A stretch of 64,000 nt of DNA from Pseudomonas poae (lineage in GTDB: Bacteria > Pseudomonadota > Gammaproteobacteria > Pseudomonadales > Pseudomonadaceae), in NCBI GenBank assembly GCA_004000515.1, contig CP034537.1:1860001-1924000 (forward strand). The letters run 5' to 3'. The notes beneath the pieces were generated by a model. It did not search any database. It was not told the DNA's origin and saw only the letters and a program-made list of their open reading frames with translations. Position numbers and translations under genes: made by a program. Of the stretch, positions 22,858 through 33,263 are shown in pieces (within the stretch, counting starts at the first letter, position 1; every line of letters begins with the position of its first letter).

Positions 22858-23921
22858 ATGGCACTTATCAGCATGCGTCAAATGCTGGACCACGCAGCCG
22901 AGTACGGCTACGGCGTCCCAGCCTTTAACGTCAACAACCTTGAGCAGATGCGCGCCATCATGGAAGCCGCTGACAAGACCGACTCCCCGTGATCGTCCAG
23001 GCTTCGGCCGGTGCCCGCAAATACGCCGGCGCACCGTTCCTGCGTCACCTGATCCTCGCCGCGATCGAAGAATTCCCGCACATCCCGGTGTGCATGCACC
23101 AGGACCACGGCACCAGCCCTGACGTGTGCCAGCGCTCCATCCAACTGGGCTTCAGCTCGGTGATGATGGACGGCTCCCTCGGTGAAGACGGCAAGACCCC
23201 AACCGACTACGAATACAACGTGCGCGTTACCCAACAAACCGTCGCCCTGGCCCACGCCTGCGGTGTATCGGTTGAAGGCGAGCTGGGCTGCCTGGGGTCG
23301 CTGGAAACCGGCATGGCTGGCGAAGAAGACGGCATCGGTGCCGAAGGCGTGTTGGATCACAGCCAGATGCTGACCGACCCGGAAGAAGCCGCTGACTTCG
23401 TGAAAAAGACCCAAGTTGACGCCCTGGCCATCGCCATCGGCACCAGCCACGGCGCCTACAAGTTCACCAAGCCGCCTACCGGCGACGTGCTGGCTATCGA
23501 CCGCATCAAGGAAATCCACAAACGCATCCCGAACACCCACCTGGTGATGCACGGTTCTTCCTCGGTCCCGCAAGAGTGGCTGGCGATCATCAACCAGTAC
23601 GGCGGCGACATCAAAGAAACCTACGGCGTACCGGTTGAAGAAATCGTCGAAGGCATCAAGCACGGCGTGCGCAAGGTCAACATCGACACCGACCTGCGCC
23701 TGGCGTCCACCGGTGCGATGCGTCGCCTGATGGCCACCAACCCGAGCGAGTTCGACCCACGTAAGTTCTTCGGCGCGACTGTGACTGCGATGCGTGATGT
23801 GTGTATCGCTCGCTACGAAGCCTTTGGTACTGCCGGTAATGGTTCGAAGATCAAGCCGATCTCGCTGGAAGCGATGTACCAGCGTTACCTGAAAGGTGAG
23901 TTGAACGCTAAGGTCAACTAA
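22858..23921 (+). CDS. fba: Class II fructose-1,6-bisphosphate aldolase (1-base deletion)
   Basis: Zn-dependent aldolase linking fructose-1,6-bisphosphate with DHAP and GAP. It begins [23 protein letters not shown]; the metal-ligand region [22 protein letters not shown] and VMHGSSSVP are present. The frame breaks in CCCC at 22985-22988; one extra C joins DKTDSP to [14 protein letters not shown] and gives 354 residues, the Pseudomonas length. Last gene of the tkt-epd-pgk cluster. Confidence 0.96.
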
Positions 23922-23940
23922 GCCCTCAAGCGTTCAAGAG

Positions 23941-23965
23941 AAGCCCGCAGTGATGCGGGCTTTTT
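23941..23965 (+). terminator. Rho-independent terminator after fba
   Basis: GCCCGC/GCGGGC stem with loop AGTGAT followed by five T. It closes the fba transcript and lies between the convergent fba and racemase genes. Confidence 0.88.
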
Positions 23966-23973
23966 GTGGCCGA

Positions 23974-25202
23974 TTACTTATCCACCAGTACTTTCGGATT
24001 CGAGTTACCCCATACCGTATACAGATCCGCCAGCAGCGCCCCGTTGATGTCCTCAACTTCCGCCTGCGTGGTCTCCACTTTCCCCTGCTTGCCAAACAAC
24101 ACCACCTCATCCCCACTCTTCACCGTGGGCACATCGGTCACGTCCACCATCAACGTGTTCATCGACACCTTGCCCACCACCGGCACGCGGTGCCCGTTGA
24201 TCAGCACGATGCCTTTGTTGGTGAACGCGCGGCGATAGCCGTCGGAGTAACCCACGGTGATGTTCGCCAGCTTTGAGTCCCGCGCCAGGGTGTAGGTGCG
24301 GTCGTAGCCAACCGTGTTGCCCTTTGGATAGCTGTTCACCGAGGCCACGTGGGACTTGAACTGCATCACGCGTTTGTATTCGGTAAAGGTCGGCACGGTA
24401 TCGCCAAACAGCAGGCCGCCGGGGCGGACCATGTCCAGGCGTGCTTCCGGCACTTCCAGGGTGGCGAAGGAATTGGCCGCGTGCAGGGTGATCTTGCTGC
24501 GGTCCAGTTGGGCGACGTTGATCAACCATTGCGCCTGTTCGTTGAAGGCCTTGAGCCCGGCGCGTACATCGGCGGCGTCTTCGACGGCGAAGTGGGTCAT
24601 GATCGCCTTCACTTCCAGGTTCGGCACCTTGGTGATGGCGACGGCATCGCGACGGCCTTGTGCGGTGGTCATTTCCACGCCGTTACGGCTCATGCCGCTG
24701 GAGTTCAAGCCCAGGTGCACCACCAGCGGGCGGCCGTGCTGCTCGGCGATGAGGCTGGCGCGTACGGCGAAGTCGAGGTTGCCCACCAGTTCCTCGACGT
24801 TGTACGGCAGTGCGGCTTCCAGCTCACTCAAGGCGGCGGTGCGTACGCGGATCAGTTGGCCTTTGAAGCCGCTTTCGCGCACTACGCGGATTTCTTCGTT
24901 ACTGGCGACGCCGACACAGGGCACGCCCAGTTGAATGATCGAAGGCATCAGCAAGCCGATGCCATGGCCGTAGGCATCCGCCTTGAGGACGGCGCAGATT
25001 TTCGACTTGTCGGCGAGGGTGGCTTGCAGGGTACGGATGTTGTGTTCGAACGCAGCTTTGCTGATTTCGACCCAGGCGTTGCTGTCCTGGTGTGCACTTG
25101 CGCCACCCCGTCGGTCATCGACAGTGGCGGGGCGGCGAAGGTTGGGTTGTGCAGCAGAACCAGGCCCATGGACAGGGCGAGCAGGGAACGAGAGAAGGGC
25201 AT
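23974..25202 (-). CDS. alr: Periplasmic broad-specificity amino-acid racemase (Alr/BSR type, 1-base deletion)
   Basis: PLP fold-type III racemase interconverting D- and L-amino acids. An N-terminal signal peptide (MPFSRSLLALSMGLVLLHNPTFA) indicates periplasmic location, as in the P. putida broad-spectrum racemase, whose length (409) it matches after correction. PLP-Lys region AVLKADAYGHGIGL appears once GG at 25089-25090 is given one more base; catalytic Tyr region TVGYDRTYTLARDS and SMNTLMVDVTD follow. Such enzymes make D-amino acids that modify peptidoglycan or act as signals. Confidence 0.88.
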
Positions 25203-25345
25203 TTGAGCAGTCTCCATGACTTTTCTTATCGAGGGCTGTGCGCTAGCGCGGCGCCATACTCGGATCGTCCTACAAGAAAGTCGATACCCTGGTCGCGGTT
25301 CTGTCCTAAAGCGTCGTGGGAGAGGGCGCTGAAGCGAATCAGCGG

Positions 25346-26010
25346 TCAGTCGTGGTCAATATCCAGCTTGGCAAACGTCACCCGCGCGCCTTCCTTGCTG
25401 TTGCCGCTGTTGTCCTGCACGTACGCGCCGGCCTTGAAGTACAGCGGCTTGGCCCCCCACGCGGCACCGATGCGTTCGTTCCACTCGCCATCCGCCGCGT
25501 ACACGCTAAGCAGCCCGGCCTTATTGAGATTAATGACATAGGTGAAGCTCTTCTCCAGCGGCACGTTGGAGGCGACGATGATCGTGCGGCCTTCGTCTTC
25601 GTCCGGGCGCATGCGCACCTTGGCAACGATATTGCCGGTCTGGGTCTTTTCCTTGAATTGGTATTCCAACTTGATCAGCGGTTTTTGACTGTCGTACGCG
25701 TGAATCTGGCCGATGACGATTTTGCCGCTGGACGGCACCTGGTTGACGGCCAAAGTGGCGCGCAGGAAGTTGTTGGCATCGGGGTAGGTCCAGTTGCGCA
25801 GGCGGCCATCGGCGTAGGTTTCGCGCAGTTCGCTGCGGGGGTAGATAGCGTTTTCGGTGCGAGTGCCGGTGACGGGGGTCCAGAATTGCACGTTGCTGCC
25901 TTCGGCCTGGAAATATTGGTCCTTGAAGCCGCTAAGCAGTTTCGGGTGTCGATGGTCGCCGGCGGTGAGCCGACAGGAATGCTTAGGTTCCAGGTGGAGA
26001 GGTCGATCAT
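25346..26010 (-). CDS. Polysaccharide lyase family 7 (alginate lyase), 1-base deletion
   Basis: A 221-residue beta-jelly-roll enzyme with the PL7 signature strands RSELRET, the QIH motif in VIGQIHAYD and the YFKAGAYVQ motif, which carry the active-site Arg, Gln, His and Tyr. It cleaves alginate or related uronates by beta-elimination. No signal peptide is seen. The N-terminal IDLSTWNLSIPVG is conserved, but the frame breaks at GGG 25944-25946; one more base gives TIDTPKLLSGFKDQYF. It stands alone. Confidence 0.87.
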
Positions 26011-26318
26011 GGCAGGTGCCTTTTACTGGGGTGAAGACTTTGGCCCGCAGGCCAGACAGCTTCTTTATAGGCGGTGCTCGCTTGCTTGTTAAACATTTGC
26101 TGGCAATTTATTGGCGCCAAATGAATGCCAAAATGCCATGTTTCCCACGGACCGGGGCCTCCAGCGACTGACCGTTAGTCGGCTTCCCGAACTTTGGCGT
26201 CATGATGACACCCAGTTCACTTCTGATTTTTCGGAACCGAGGCTAGAGTGAGGCCTCAGAGTTTGTCCGGGTTTTCTGTCAGAATTGACCGGAGTAGCTC
26301 CCAAGGAAGATAAGTAGC
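26011..26318. other. Gene-free stretch between alginate lyase and GGDEF-EAL gene
   Basis: About 308 nt of AT-richer DNA shared by two divergent genes. It contains a short palindrome TTGGCGCCAA near 26112 and the AAGGAAG ribosome site of the downstream gene. No ORF or RNA gene recognised; presumably both promoters. Confidence 0.5.
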
Positions 26319-28423
26319 ATGGAATGCGCTCCACAACACGGCGATAGCAGTTCGGTTCTTTGGTGGTCGATGACTATCCGGAAAACCTCATCAGCATGCG
26401 CGCACTTTTGCAGCGGGAAGACTGGCAGGTGATCACCGCCAGCTCTGGCCTGGAAGCGCTTGAACTGTTGTTGGTGCATGAAGTCGACCTGGTGCTGCTG
26501 GACGTCAAGATGCCTGTCATGGACGGCTTTGAAGTAGCCCGCCTGATGCGCGGCAGCCAGCGCACGCGGATGACGCCGATCATCTTCCTCAGCGCCAATG
26601 CGCAATCCGCCGCTGCAGTGCTCGAAGGCTATGCCAGCGGCGCGATCGACTACCTGTTCAAACCGTTTGACCCGCATATCCTCAAGCCCAAAGTCCAGGC
26701 GTTGCTGGAGCACCAGCGCAATCGCCGGGCCTTGCAGCGCCTGAGCCTGGACCTGGAGTCCGCTCGCGCCTTCAATGCCTCGGTGCTGGACAATGCCGCC
26801 GAAGGCATTCTGGTGGTGGGGCAGGAGGGCGTGATCCAGTACGCCAACCCGGCGATTTCGCGCCTGCTCAATGCCACGATGGATGAGCTGCAGGGCCAGG
26901 ACTTCCTCAACTTCCTACAAAAACCCCATGTGCCCTCCTGGCCCGAGTCGCAGATGTACGCCGGTTACCGCAAGGGAGAAACCTGGCGCCTACACGACGC
27001 GATCCTGCGCACTGGCCGTGGCCAGCAAGTGCCGGTGGCCTTGTCCTGTGCGCCATTGCCTGCCGAGCAGAGGGCCATGGTCGTCACCGTGCTGGACATG
27101 TCCGAGGTGCGCCACCTGCACCAGCAACTGGAGTTCCAGGCGGTTACCGACCCGTTGACCGGGCTGCTTAACCGACGCGGCTTCTATCAAGCGGTCGAGA
27201 ACAGTTTGCTGCGCGGTGAGCGCGGCGATCAGTCGTTGGTGTTGCTCTACCTGGACCTTGACGGTTTCAAGCGGGTCAACGACTCCCTGGGGCATGACGC
27301 CGGTGACCGGGTGCTGCGCTGGGTGTCGGAGCAACTGCAGGGCTGCCTGCGCTCCTACGACATTCTTGGGCGCATGGGCGGTGATGAGTTCACCGCGCTG
27401 CTGGAGCTGGAGTTCCCGGAGCAAGCGGCGAAAATTGCGGAAAAACTGATCGAAAGGGTGTCGATCTGCCAACAGGTCGATGGCCTGGACGTGATGCTCG
27501 GCGTCAGCATCGGTATTGCGACCTTCCCTGACTGCGGCTCGGATTTGAATGGCCTGCTGCGCGCGGCTGACATCGCCATGTACGAAGCAAAGCGCGCGGG
27601 GCGTCAGCAGTACCGCTATTACGACCAGGAAATGAACGGCCGCGCCCGTTCCCGGCTGATGCTGGAAGACAGCGTACGCACGGCGATTCAAAACAAGGAT
27701 TTCAGCCTGGTCTATCAGCCTCAGGTGTCACTGGAGGACGGTCGTTTGCGCGGGGTCGAGGCGCTGTTGCGCTGGCAACATCCCAGCGTGGGCGACGTGC
27801 CGCCGGGATTGTTTTTGCCGTTGCTGGAAGAAGCGCGGCTGATCAGCCAGTTGAGCGCCTGGATCTACCAACAGGTCGGCGCGCAACGCCAGGCCTGGCA
27901 AACCACGTTCGATGATGAGCTGGTGCTGAGCGTGAGCCTGAGCAGCAACCAGTTCAACATGCCCAACCTGGCCAACCAACTGCAGCAGGTACTGGACCGA
28001 CATGGGCTACAAGGGCGGCAGTTGGAAGTGGAAATCAGTGAAGACAGTTTGATGAGCAATCTGGAAGAGTCCGCCAAGCAGCTCAAGCTGCTGCGCCAGA
28101 TCGGGGTACGCATCGCCCTGGATGACTTTGGTTCGGGCAGTTGCTCCCTGTCCCATCTGCGCGACCTGGCGTTCGATACCCTCAAGCTTGACCCGCAATT
28201 GGTTGCGCGCCTGCCGGGCTCGGCACGGGACGCCGCATTCGCCCGCAGCATTATCCAGCTATGTGGGCATTTTGATGTGTTGGTGGTGGCCGAGGGTGTG
28301 GAAAACCACGAGCAAGCCCAGTGGCTCAAGGCCAATGGCTGCGTGTTTATCCAGGGGGCATGGGCGGCGCAACCGTTGATGGCCGAGGAAGTCGCCGGCT
28401 GGTCGCACCCTCGTTTACGTTGA
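26319..28423 (+). CDS. Response regulator with PAS, GGDEF and EAL domains (1-base deletion)
   Basis: A c-di-GMP signalling protein of about 701 residues. A receiver domain (VVDDYPENL, phospho-acceptor in LLDVKMPVMDG, LFKPFD) is followed by PAS (NAAEGILVVGQEGVIQYANP), GGDEF (RMGGDEFTALL) with an RxxD inhibitory site (RSYD, 5 residues before GGDEF), and EAL. In EAL most catalytic residues are present (EALLRW, EISED, LDDFGSG, AEGVEN, IQG), but the metal-binding Asn of the usual VNLS motif is Ser (SVSLSS, about residue 540). It probably makes and may weakly degrade c-di-GMP. The frame is lost at TTT 26359-26361 near the N-terminus; with one more T it runs from ATG 26319. Confidence 0.9.
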
Positions 28424-28465
28424 ATTCGCTACACTGGCGGCCATTCGAACCCTGTTGCAGAACCC

Positions 28466-28966
28466 ATGACCGCACTGAAATACCTCCAGGCCTATCCCGC
28501 TGCCCTTCAAGAGCAAGTGCGCCAACTGATCGCCAAGGACCAGTTGGGTGCCTACCTGGAACAACGTTACCCCGAACGTCACGCCGTGCAGAGCGACAAG
28601 GCCTTGTACGCCTACGCCTTGGCCTTGAAGCAGGAACACCTGCGCAACGCCCCGGCCATCGACAAGGTGCTGTTCGACAACCGGCTGGACCTGACCCACC
28701 GCGCCCTGGGCCTGCACACCACGATTTCCCGCGTGCAGGGCGGTAACCTCAAGTCCAAGAAAGAGATTCGCATCGCCGCGTTGTTCAAGGAAGCGGCGCC
28801 GGAGTTTCTGCGCATGATCGTGGTACACGAACTGGCGCACTTCAAGGAATCGGACCACAACAAGGCGTTCTACAAACTCTGTGAATACATGATGCCGGGC
28901 TACCATCAGGTGGAATTCGACCTGCGGGTGTACCTCACGTATCGCGACCTGCAGGGCAAGCCCTGA
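28466..28966 (+). CDS. YgjP-like zinc metallopeptidase
   Basis: A 166-residue soluble protein. The HELAHF motif (residues about 121-126) followed by KESDHNKAFYKLCEYMMPGYH matches the YgjP/SprT-like metallopeptidase pattern with two His in HExxH and a downstream His ligand. Substrate unknown. It is followed 20 nt later by a small winged-helix protein, probably co-transcribed. Confidence 0.85.
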   Translation: MTALKYLQAYPAALQEQVRQLIAKDQLGAYLEQRYPERHAVQSDKALYAYALALKQEHLRNAPAIDKVLFDNRLDLTHRALGLHTTISRVQGGNLKSKKEIRIAALFKEAAPEFLRMIVVHELAHFKESDHNKAFYKLCEYMMPGYHQVEFDLRVYLTYRDLQGKP

Positions 28967-28985
28967 CCGCACAAGGCGATTGACC

Positions 28986-29243
28986 ATGGAAGTGAGCAAG
29001 ACCAAAAGCAGTTTCTACCGTCGCCTGTATGTGGCGTATTTGATCGACAGCGGGCAGGCCAGCAATGTACCGGCGCTGACCGACGCCACCGGCATGCCCC
29101 GGCGTACGGCGCAGGACACGATTGCCGCGTTGGCGGACTTGGATATCGTGTGTGAGTTTGAACAGGAAGACGGTGCGCGCAATCATGCGGGGCACTATCG
29201 GATTCGCAGTTGGGGGCGATTGACCGGGGTGGATCGAGGCTAA
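28986..29243 (+). CDS. Small winged-helix DNA-binding-type protein
   Basis: An 85-residue basic protein. YRRLYVAYLIDSG, VPALTDATGMPRRTAQDTIAALADLDIV and HYRIRSWG form a helix-turn-helix followed by a wing. ATG 28986 chosen over a TTG two codons earlier. It follows the YgjP-like gene by 20 nt and ends before a REPIN. Its target is unknown; it may control its own operon. Confidence 0.7.
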   Translation: MEVSKTKSSFYRRLYVAYLIDSGQASNVPALTDATGMPRRTAQDTIAALADLDIVCEFEQEDGARNHAGHYRIRSWGRLTGVDRG

Positions 29244-29302
29244 CCTGGCTTCGGTGAAGCAGGTGTTGGGGTATCCCTGAGACCTGTGTGGGTTGGTCTA
29301 AT

Positions 29303-29397
29303 GCCATCGCAGGCAAGCCAGCTCCCACACTGACTGTGTTCACAAGTCTAGCTATGCGAATGCAGTCAGTGTGGGAGCTGGCTTGCCTGCGAAGAGG
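29303..29397. repeat. REPIN between wHTH gene and elaA
   Basis: GCCATCGCAGGCAAGCCAGC and GCTGGCTTGCCTGCGAAGAG flank a short spacer; the inner CTCCCACACTGACTG/CAGTCAGTGTGGGAG extends the stem. Both arms have the GCTGGCTTGCCTGCGA tip. Confidence 0.9.
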
Positions 29398-29400
29398 CCC

Positions 29401-29852
29401 TCAGACCCGGCGCATACCTATGTGCGGAATATCATCCTCAAGGTATTCCTCCCCGCCACCACAAACCCATACCGCCCGTAATACCCCTGCAAATGCGCTT
29501 GGGCCGACAGGAAAATCGGGGTTTCAGGCCAGATTTCCTCAATCTGCCGAAGGGTCTCTTCCATCATCTGGTGCCCAAGGCCAGTGCCTCGCGCCACGGG
29601 TGCCACGATCACGCGGCCGATCACCACATCACCGCCCTGGAACTCCGGGTCCAGCAGGCGCAGGTAAGCCACCAGCTGGTCATCCTGCCAGGCCATCAGG
29701 TGGTGGGTGTCGCCGTCCAGGTCCTGCCCGTCGATGTCCTGATACACACATTTCTGCTCAACGACGAACACTTCGCCCCGCAGGCGCAGGATGGCGTACA
29801 GCTGCTCCTTGCCGAGGTCAGTGTGATGTTTGCAGACCCATTCGACTGTCAT
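29401..29852 (-). CDS. elaA: ElaA-like GNAT acetyltransferase (1-base deletion near the end)
   Basis: About 150 residues. The N-terminal LYAILRLRGEVFVVEQ and the acetyl-CoA-binding GRVIVAPVARGTGLGHQMM (the Q/RxxGxG/A type loop) place it in the ElaA branch of GNATs. Acceptor unknown. In CCCC at 29451-29454 a base is missing; with it the end reads GEEYLEDDIPHIGMRRV and stops at 29401. The start at 29852 (MTVEWVCKHH) fits the family; a longer upstream extension does not. Confidence 0.88.
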
Positions 29853-30028
29853 GGTGAGTTCTCTTATTAATGTCTGCTTCGGATAGTAAGCGCGGCAGCG
29901 GTTTGTGTCTAAATCGGCTATTTTTGTGAGTGAAATCAATTTGCCATCATTGAATGCGTTCGCCCTGCGTTTCTTTGTGTAATCTTCAACTACTGTTAGA
30001 TCCTCAGTGCCCGCCAAGGACCGTAAGC

Positions 30029-30766
30029 ATGCCGCGATTTTCTCGTGCCGTTGCTTTGATTGGAGTGTTGCTGTTTTCCCAGCCAGTGTTCGCCCAGCGC
30101 TTGCGCCTGGTGGCGGATGCGTGGCCACCGTTTACCGATGCCACGTTGATCAATGGTGGCTTGGCGACCGATATCGTCAGTACGGCCCTGGCGCGTGCGG
30201 GCTATGCCAGTGATTTTGAACAGGTGCCTTGGGCGAGGGCGTTGATGGGCGTGGGTGATGGGCGTTATGACGTGCTGGTCAACGCCTGGTACGACGATGC
30301 CCGCACCCAGCTGGGGCAGTTCTCCGGCGAATACTTGCTCAACCGTGTGCGCTTCATGAAGCGTCGCGACGACAGCATCGACTTCCAGAACCTGGAGCAA
30401 CTGCACGGCTACCCCATTGCAGTGGTGCGTGGTTACGCCTATTCGGCGGCGTTCGATTCGGATGCACAGCTACAGAAAGTCCCGGTGCACAACTTTGCCA
30501 TGGCCGTACGCATGTTGGCGGCGCAGCGGGTGCGGCTGACGGTAGAGGACGAGTACGTGGCGCGCTACTACCTGTCGCGCGAATCGGCGCGGGTGCGCAA
30601 TGCGGTGGAGTTTTTACCCAAGCCGTTGAGTGAAAACAGCCTGCATATCCTGGTGAGCCTGAAGAACCCCGAGCATGAGCAGATCGTTGCAGGTTTTGAC
30701 CGGGAAATTGCCAAGATGAAGGTCGATGGCAGTTATGCGCGGTTGATGAGGCAGCATGGGATGTAG
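30029..30766 (+). CDS. Periplasmic solute-binding protein, family 3 type
   Basis: A 245-residue secreted protein. Signal peptide MPRFSRAVALIGVLLFSQPVFA, then RLRLVADAWPPFTDATLINGGLATDIV, a family 3 binding-protein opening, and two-lobe pattern ending GSYARLMRQHG. Start 30029 has AAGGA 8 nt upstream. As with the gene at 2633-3424, no transporter genes adjoin it. Confidence 0.75.
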   Translation: MPRFSRAVALIGVLLFSQPVFAQRLRLVADAWPPFTDATLINGGLATDIVSTALARAGYASDFEQVPWARALMGVGDGRYDVLVNAWYDDARTQLGQFSGEYLLNRVRFMKRRDDSIDFQNLEQLHGYPIAVVRGYAYSAAFDSDAQLQKVPVHNFAMAVRMLAAQRVRLTVEDEYVARYYLSRESARVRNAVEFLPKPLSENSLHILVSLKNPEHEQIVAGFDREIAKMKVDGSYARLMRQHGM

Positions 30767-30776
30767 CGTCTGGAAG

Positions 30777-30859
30777 GGCCTCTTCGCGAGCAAGCCCGCT
30801 CCCACATTTGACTGTGTTCACAAATCAAAACTGTGGGAGCTGGCTTGCCTGCGATAGCG
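30777..30859. repeat. Mosaic REPIN between binding-protein gene and yccS
   Basis: The left arm (CGCGAGCAAGCCCGCTCCCA) is the GCGGGCTTGCTCGCG type; the right arm (TGGGAGCTGGCTTGCCTGCG) is the GCTGGCTTGCCTGCG type. The two arms therefore come from different tip classes. Confidence 0.85.
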
Positions 30860-30861
30860 AT

Positions 30862-33045
30862 CTAAGCCTCGCCAGTTTCCTTGATCAGGTGCGCAGCCAA
30901 CGTCCGCAACGGCCCCAACTGCCGGCAAATCAACGCCAACTGTGTCTGCACCAACCGTTGCCCCTCATCGATCTCGTCCGGCATCTGCTCCAGGTCCGCC
31001 GCCAGCGCTTCCTCGGCATCACTCTGGATCGCAATCGGCTGCTTGTTGGCCAACCCGGTGGCGATTTCATCGATGCTCGCCGCCAGCGTATTGCCGGCCC
31101 CCTCGATCAAATGCTCGCGCACTTCGGCCGGCAACTGGGTCTCACGGTGCGCGCCAAGCCCCGACAAATAACTGAGCAACGTGTGGGACAACACCAGAAA
31201 GCGGAAGCCCACATCGGCCTCCTTACGGAAGTGCCCCGGTTCCATCAGCATATTCGCCAGGGTGGTCGACAGCGCGGCATCGGCGTTGTGCGCGTTGCGT
31301 CGGGCCAGTCGATAGGCCAAGTCGTCGCTCTTGCCGGCGGCGTATTGCTGCATGATTTGGCGCAAGTAGATGCTGTTGCAGGTCAGGGTGTTGGCCAGCA
31401 CTTTGTTCAGGCGTCGACCTTGCCAGTCCGGCAGGAACAGGAACACCGCCAGGCCGGCGATCAGGCTGCCGAGCAAGGTATCGAACAGGCGCGGCAGGAA
31501 CAGCCCGTAGCCGTCGCCCACCTGGTTGAAGCAGAACAGCACCATCAACGTGATTGCCGCTGTGGCCAGGGTGTAACGGGTGGTGCGGTTGATAAAGAAC
31601 ACCAGGCCCGCGGCGATGGCGAACATCGATTGCACCAGCGGGCTTGGGAACAGGTCGAACAGCGCCCAGGCCACCGTAAGGCCGATGGCCGTGCCGATGA
31701 TCCGCTGGCCGAGCTTGCGCCGCGTGGCGCCATAGTTGGGCTGGCACACGAACAGCGTGGTAAGAATGATCCAATAACCCTGGGACGCATGGATCGCATG
31801 CAGCATGCCGTAGCCGACGGTCAGTGCCAGGGACAGGCGCAAGGCATGACGGAACAGCAAGGAGGTCGGCGTCATCTGGGTGCGCAGGCGCGTCCACATC
31901 TCCTTCAGATTGCGCGGGGCGCGATCCAACAGGTTGCTGTCGGCGGCATCGGCCAGTGAGTCGGGGTTGCTGGCGTCGCTGAGCAGGCGGTCCAGGGTGG
32001 ACAGGTTGGCCGCCAGGGCACGCAGCGAACGCAGCAGGCCGCGCCAGGCCGGGTTGCTTTGAATGCGCAGGTGTTCGAGAGAGGCGTTAAGGTCGCCCAA
32101 GGCTTCCGCGAAGCTGTCGTCGTAGATGAACGGCTGGCGCAGCTGGATCGACTCGGCCAGGGTCTGGCAGGCCTTGCCCTGCTGGCGCAGCAGGCGTTGG
32201 CAGCGGAACAGCACGTCGCTGTGGAAGAACGCTTCAGCCAGCGCGTTGTAAGGGTAGTGGGAGGAGCTGGCGCGTTCGTGGATGTCTTGGGCGAGAAAGT
32301 ACAGCTTGAGGTAGCGACTGACCTTCGACCCCGGTCGACCGTTGCCTACGCGGTGCAGAATGATTTCCTTCGCGGCGTTCAGCGCGGCCACCACACGGCC
32401 ATTTTGCTGGGCCAGTTCCAGGCGGCGAGCTTCCACATCCAGCTGGCGGATCGGTTCGAACAATGACGACTTGAGCTTGAGGTAACGCCCCAGTTCCCGG
32501 AACAGCCGCGCCAGGCTTTGTTGCACCGGCTGGTTGGAAAACAGCGCCTGCCACAGCACGGAAAGCGCGCCATACCAGGCGGCGCCGGCCACCAGCAGCA
32601 GGGGCTCATGCCAGAAATCCGAGACCGCACCGCCGCGCTGGTCCACGCCGATCATGGTGTACACCGACAGAATCAGCGTCGCCGACGCAATCGCGCCATA
32701 GCGTTCGCCGAGGGCGCCGAGCATGGTCAGGCCGAACGTGGCCAAGGCCAGGGCAATCGCGAAGATCCACGGATAAGGGAACAGCAGCTCCACCGACAGC
32801 GCGGCGATGCTGAAACACACCAGCGTCACGGCGAGCGCATTAAGGCGGCCTTGCCAACTGTCATCGGTCTCGGCCAGGGCACTGGCGATAATCCCCAGGA
32901 ACAGCGGGATCAGCAGGGTCATTTCATCTTGATACCAGCACAGCGCCATGCTGCCGGTGAGGGCGATGAATACCCGAACGCTGTAACTGAATTTATCCAG
33001 CGCCCACAGGCGCCGCATGGACTGCTTGAACGAGGTCGATGACAT
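30862..33045 (-). CDS. yccS: YccS-like FUSC-family inner-membrane transporter
   Basis: A 727-residue protein with two blocks of about five hydrophobic helices (residues near 25-165 and 405-540) each followed by cytoplasmic helical regions, the arrangement of the YccS/YhfK FUSC family (aromatic-acid-efflux-like). The GYWIILTTLFVCQPNYGATRRKLGQRIIGT segment, marked here by its start GYWIILTT and end QRIIGT, is the family signature. Substrate unknown. Monocistronic; intact frame. Confidence 0.88.
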   Translation of the reverse strand: MSSTSFKQSMRRLWALDKFSYSVRVFIALTGSMALCWYQDEMTLLIPLFLGIIASALAETDDSWQGRLNALAVTLVCFSIAALSVELLFPYPWIFAIALALATFGLTMLGALGERYGAIASATLILSVYTMIGVDQRGGAVSDFWHEPLLLVAGAAWYGALSVLWQALFSNQPVQQSLARLFRELGRYLKLKSSLFEPIRQLDVEARRLELAQQNGRVVAALNAAKEIILHRVGNGRPGSKVSRYLKLYFLAQDIHERASSSHYPYNALAEAFFHSDVLFRCQRLLRQQGKACQTLAESIQLRQPFIYDDSFAEALGDLNASLEHLRIQSNPAWRGLLRSLRALAANLSTLDRLLSDASNPDSLADAADSNLLDRAPRNLKEMWTRLRTQMTPTSLLFRHALRLSLALTVGYGMLHAIHASQGYWIILTTLFVCQPNYGATRRKLGQRIIGTAIGLTVAWALFDLFPSPLVQSMFAIAAGLVFFINRTTRYTLATAAITLMVLFCFNQVGDGYGLFLPRLFDTLLGSLIAGLAVFLFLPDWQGRRLNKVLANTLTCNSIYLRQIMQQYAAGKSDDLAYRLARRNAHNADAALSTTLANMLMEPGHFRKEADVGFRFLVLSHTLLSYLSGLGAHRETQLPAEVREHLIEGAGNTLAASIDEIATGLANKQPIAIQSDAEEALAADLEQMPDEIDEGQRLVQTQLALICRQLGPLRTLAAHLIKETGEA

Positions 33046-33156
33046 GAAGTCTGGAGTCTTCCGGGACGATGCCGCTAAATTGAGCCATCAGTGACGTCAC
33101 GGCAAGGGTGGTGATCACATCTGCTGGCAAATTATTCCCAAGCGCACCACAAAACC

Positions 33157-33248
33157 AATGTGGGAGCGGGCTTGCTCGCGAAAACGGTGGGTCAGACACA
33201 CATGTGCCGACTGATCCACCGCATTCGCGAGCAAGCCCGCTCCCACAT
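33157..33248. repeat. REPIN between yccS and baiN-like gene
   Basis: AATGTGGGAGCGGGCTTGCT and AGCAAGCCCGCTCCCACATT are exact inverted arms (CGCGAA/TTCGCG inside) with a loop of about 45 nt. Lies between the yccS promoter side and the 3' end of the flavoprotein gene. Confidence 0.9.
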
Positions 33249-33263
33249 TTTTACTGCGTTGAC

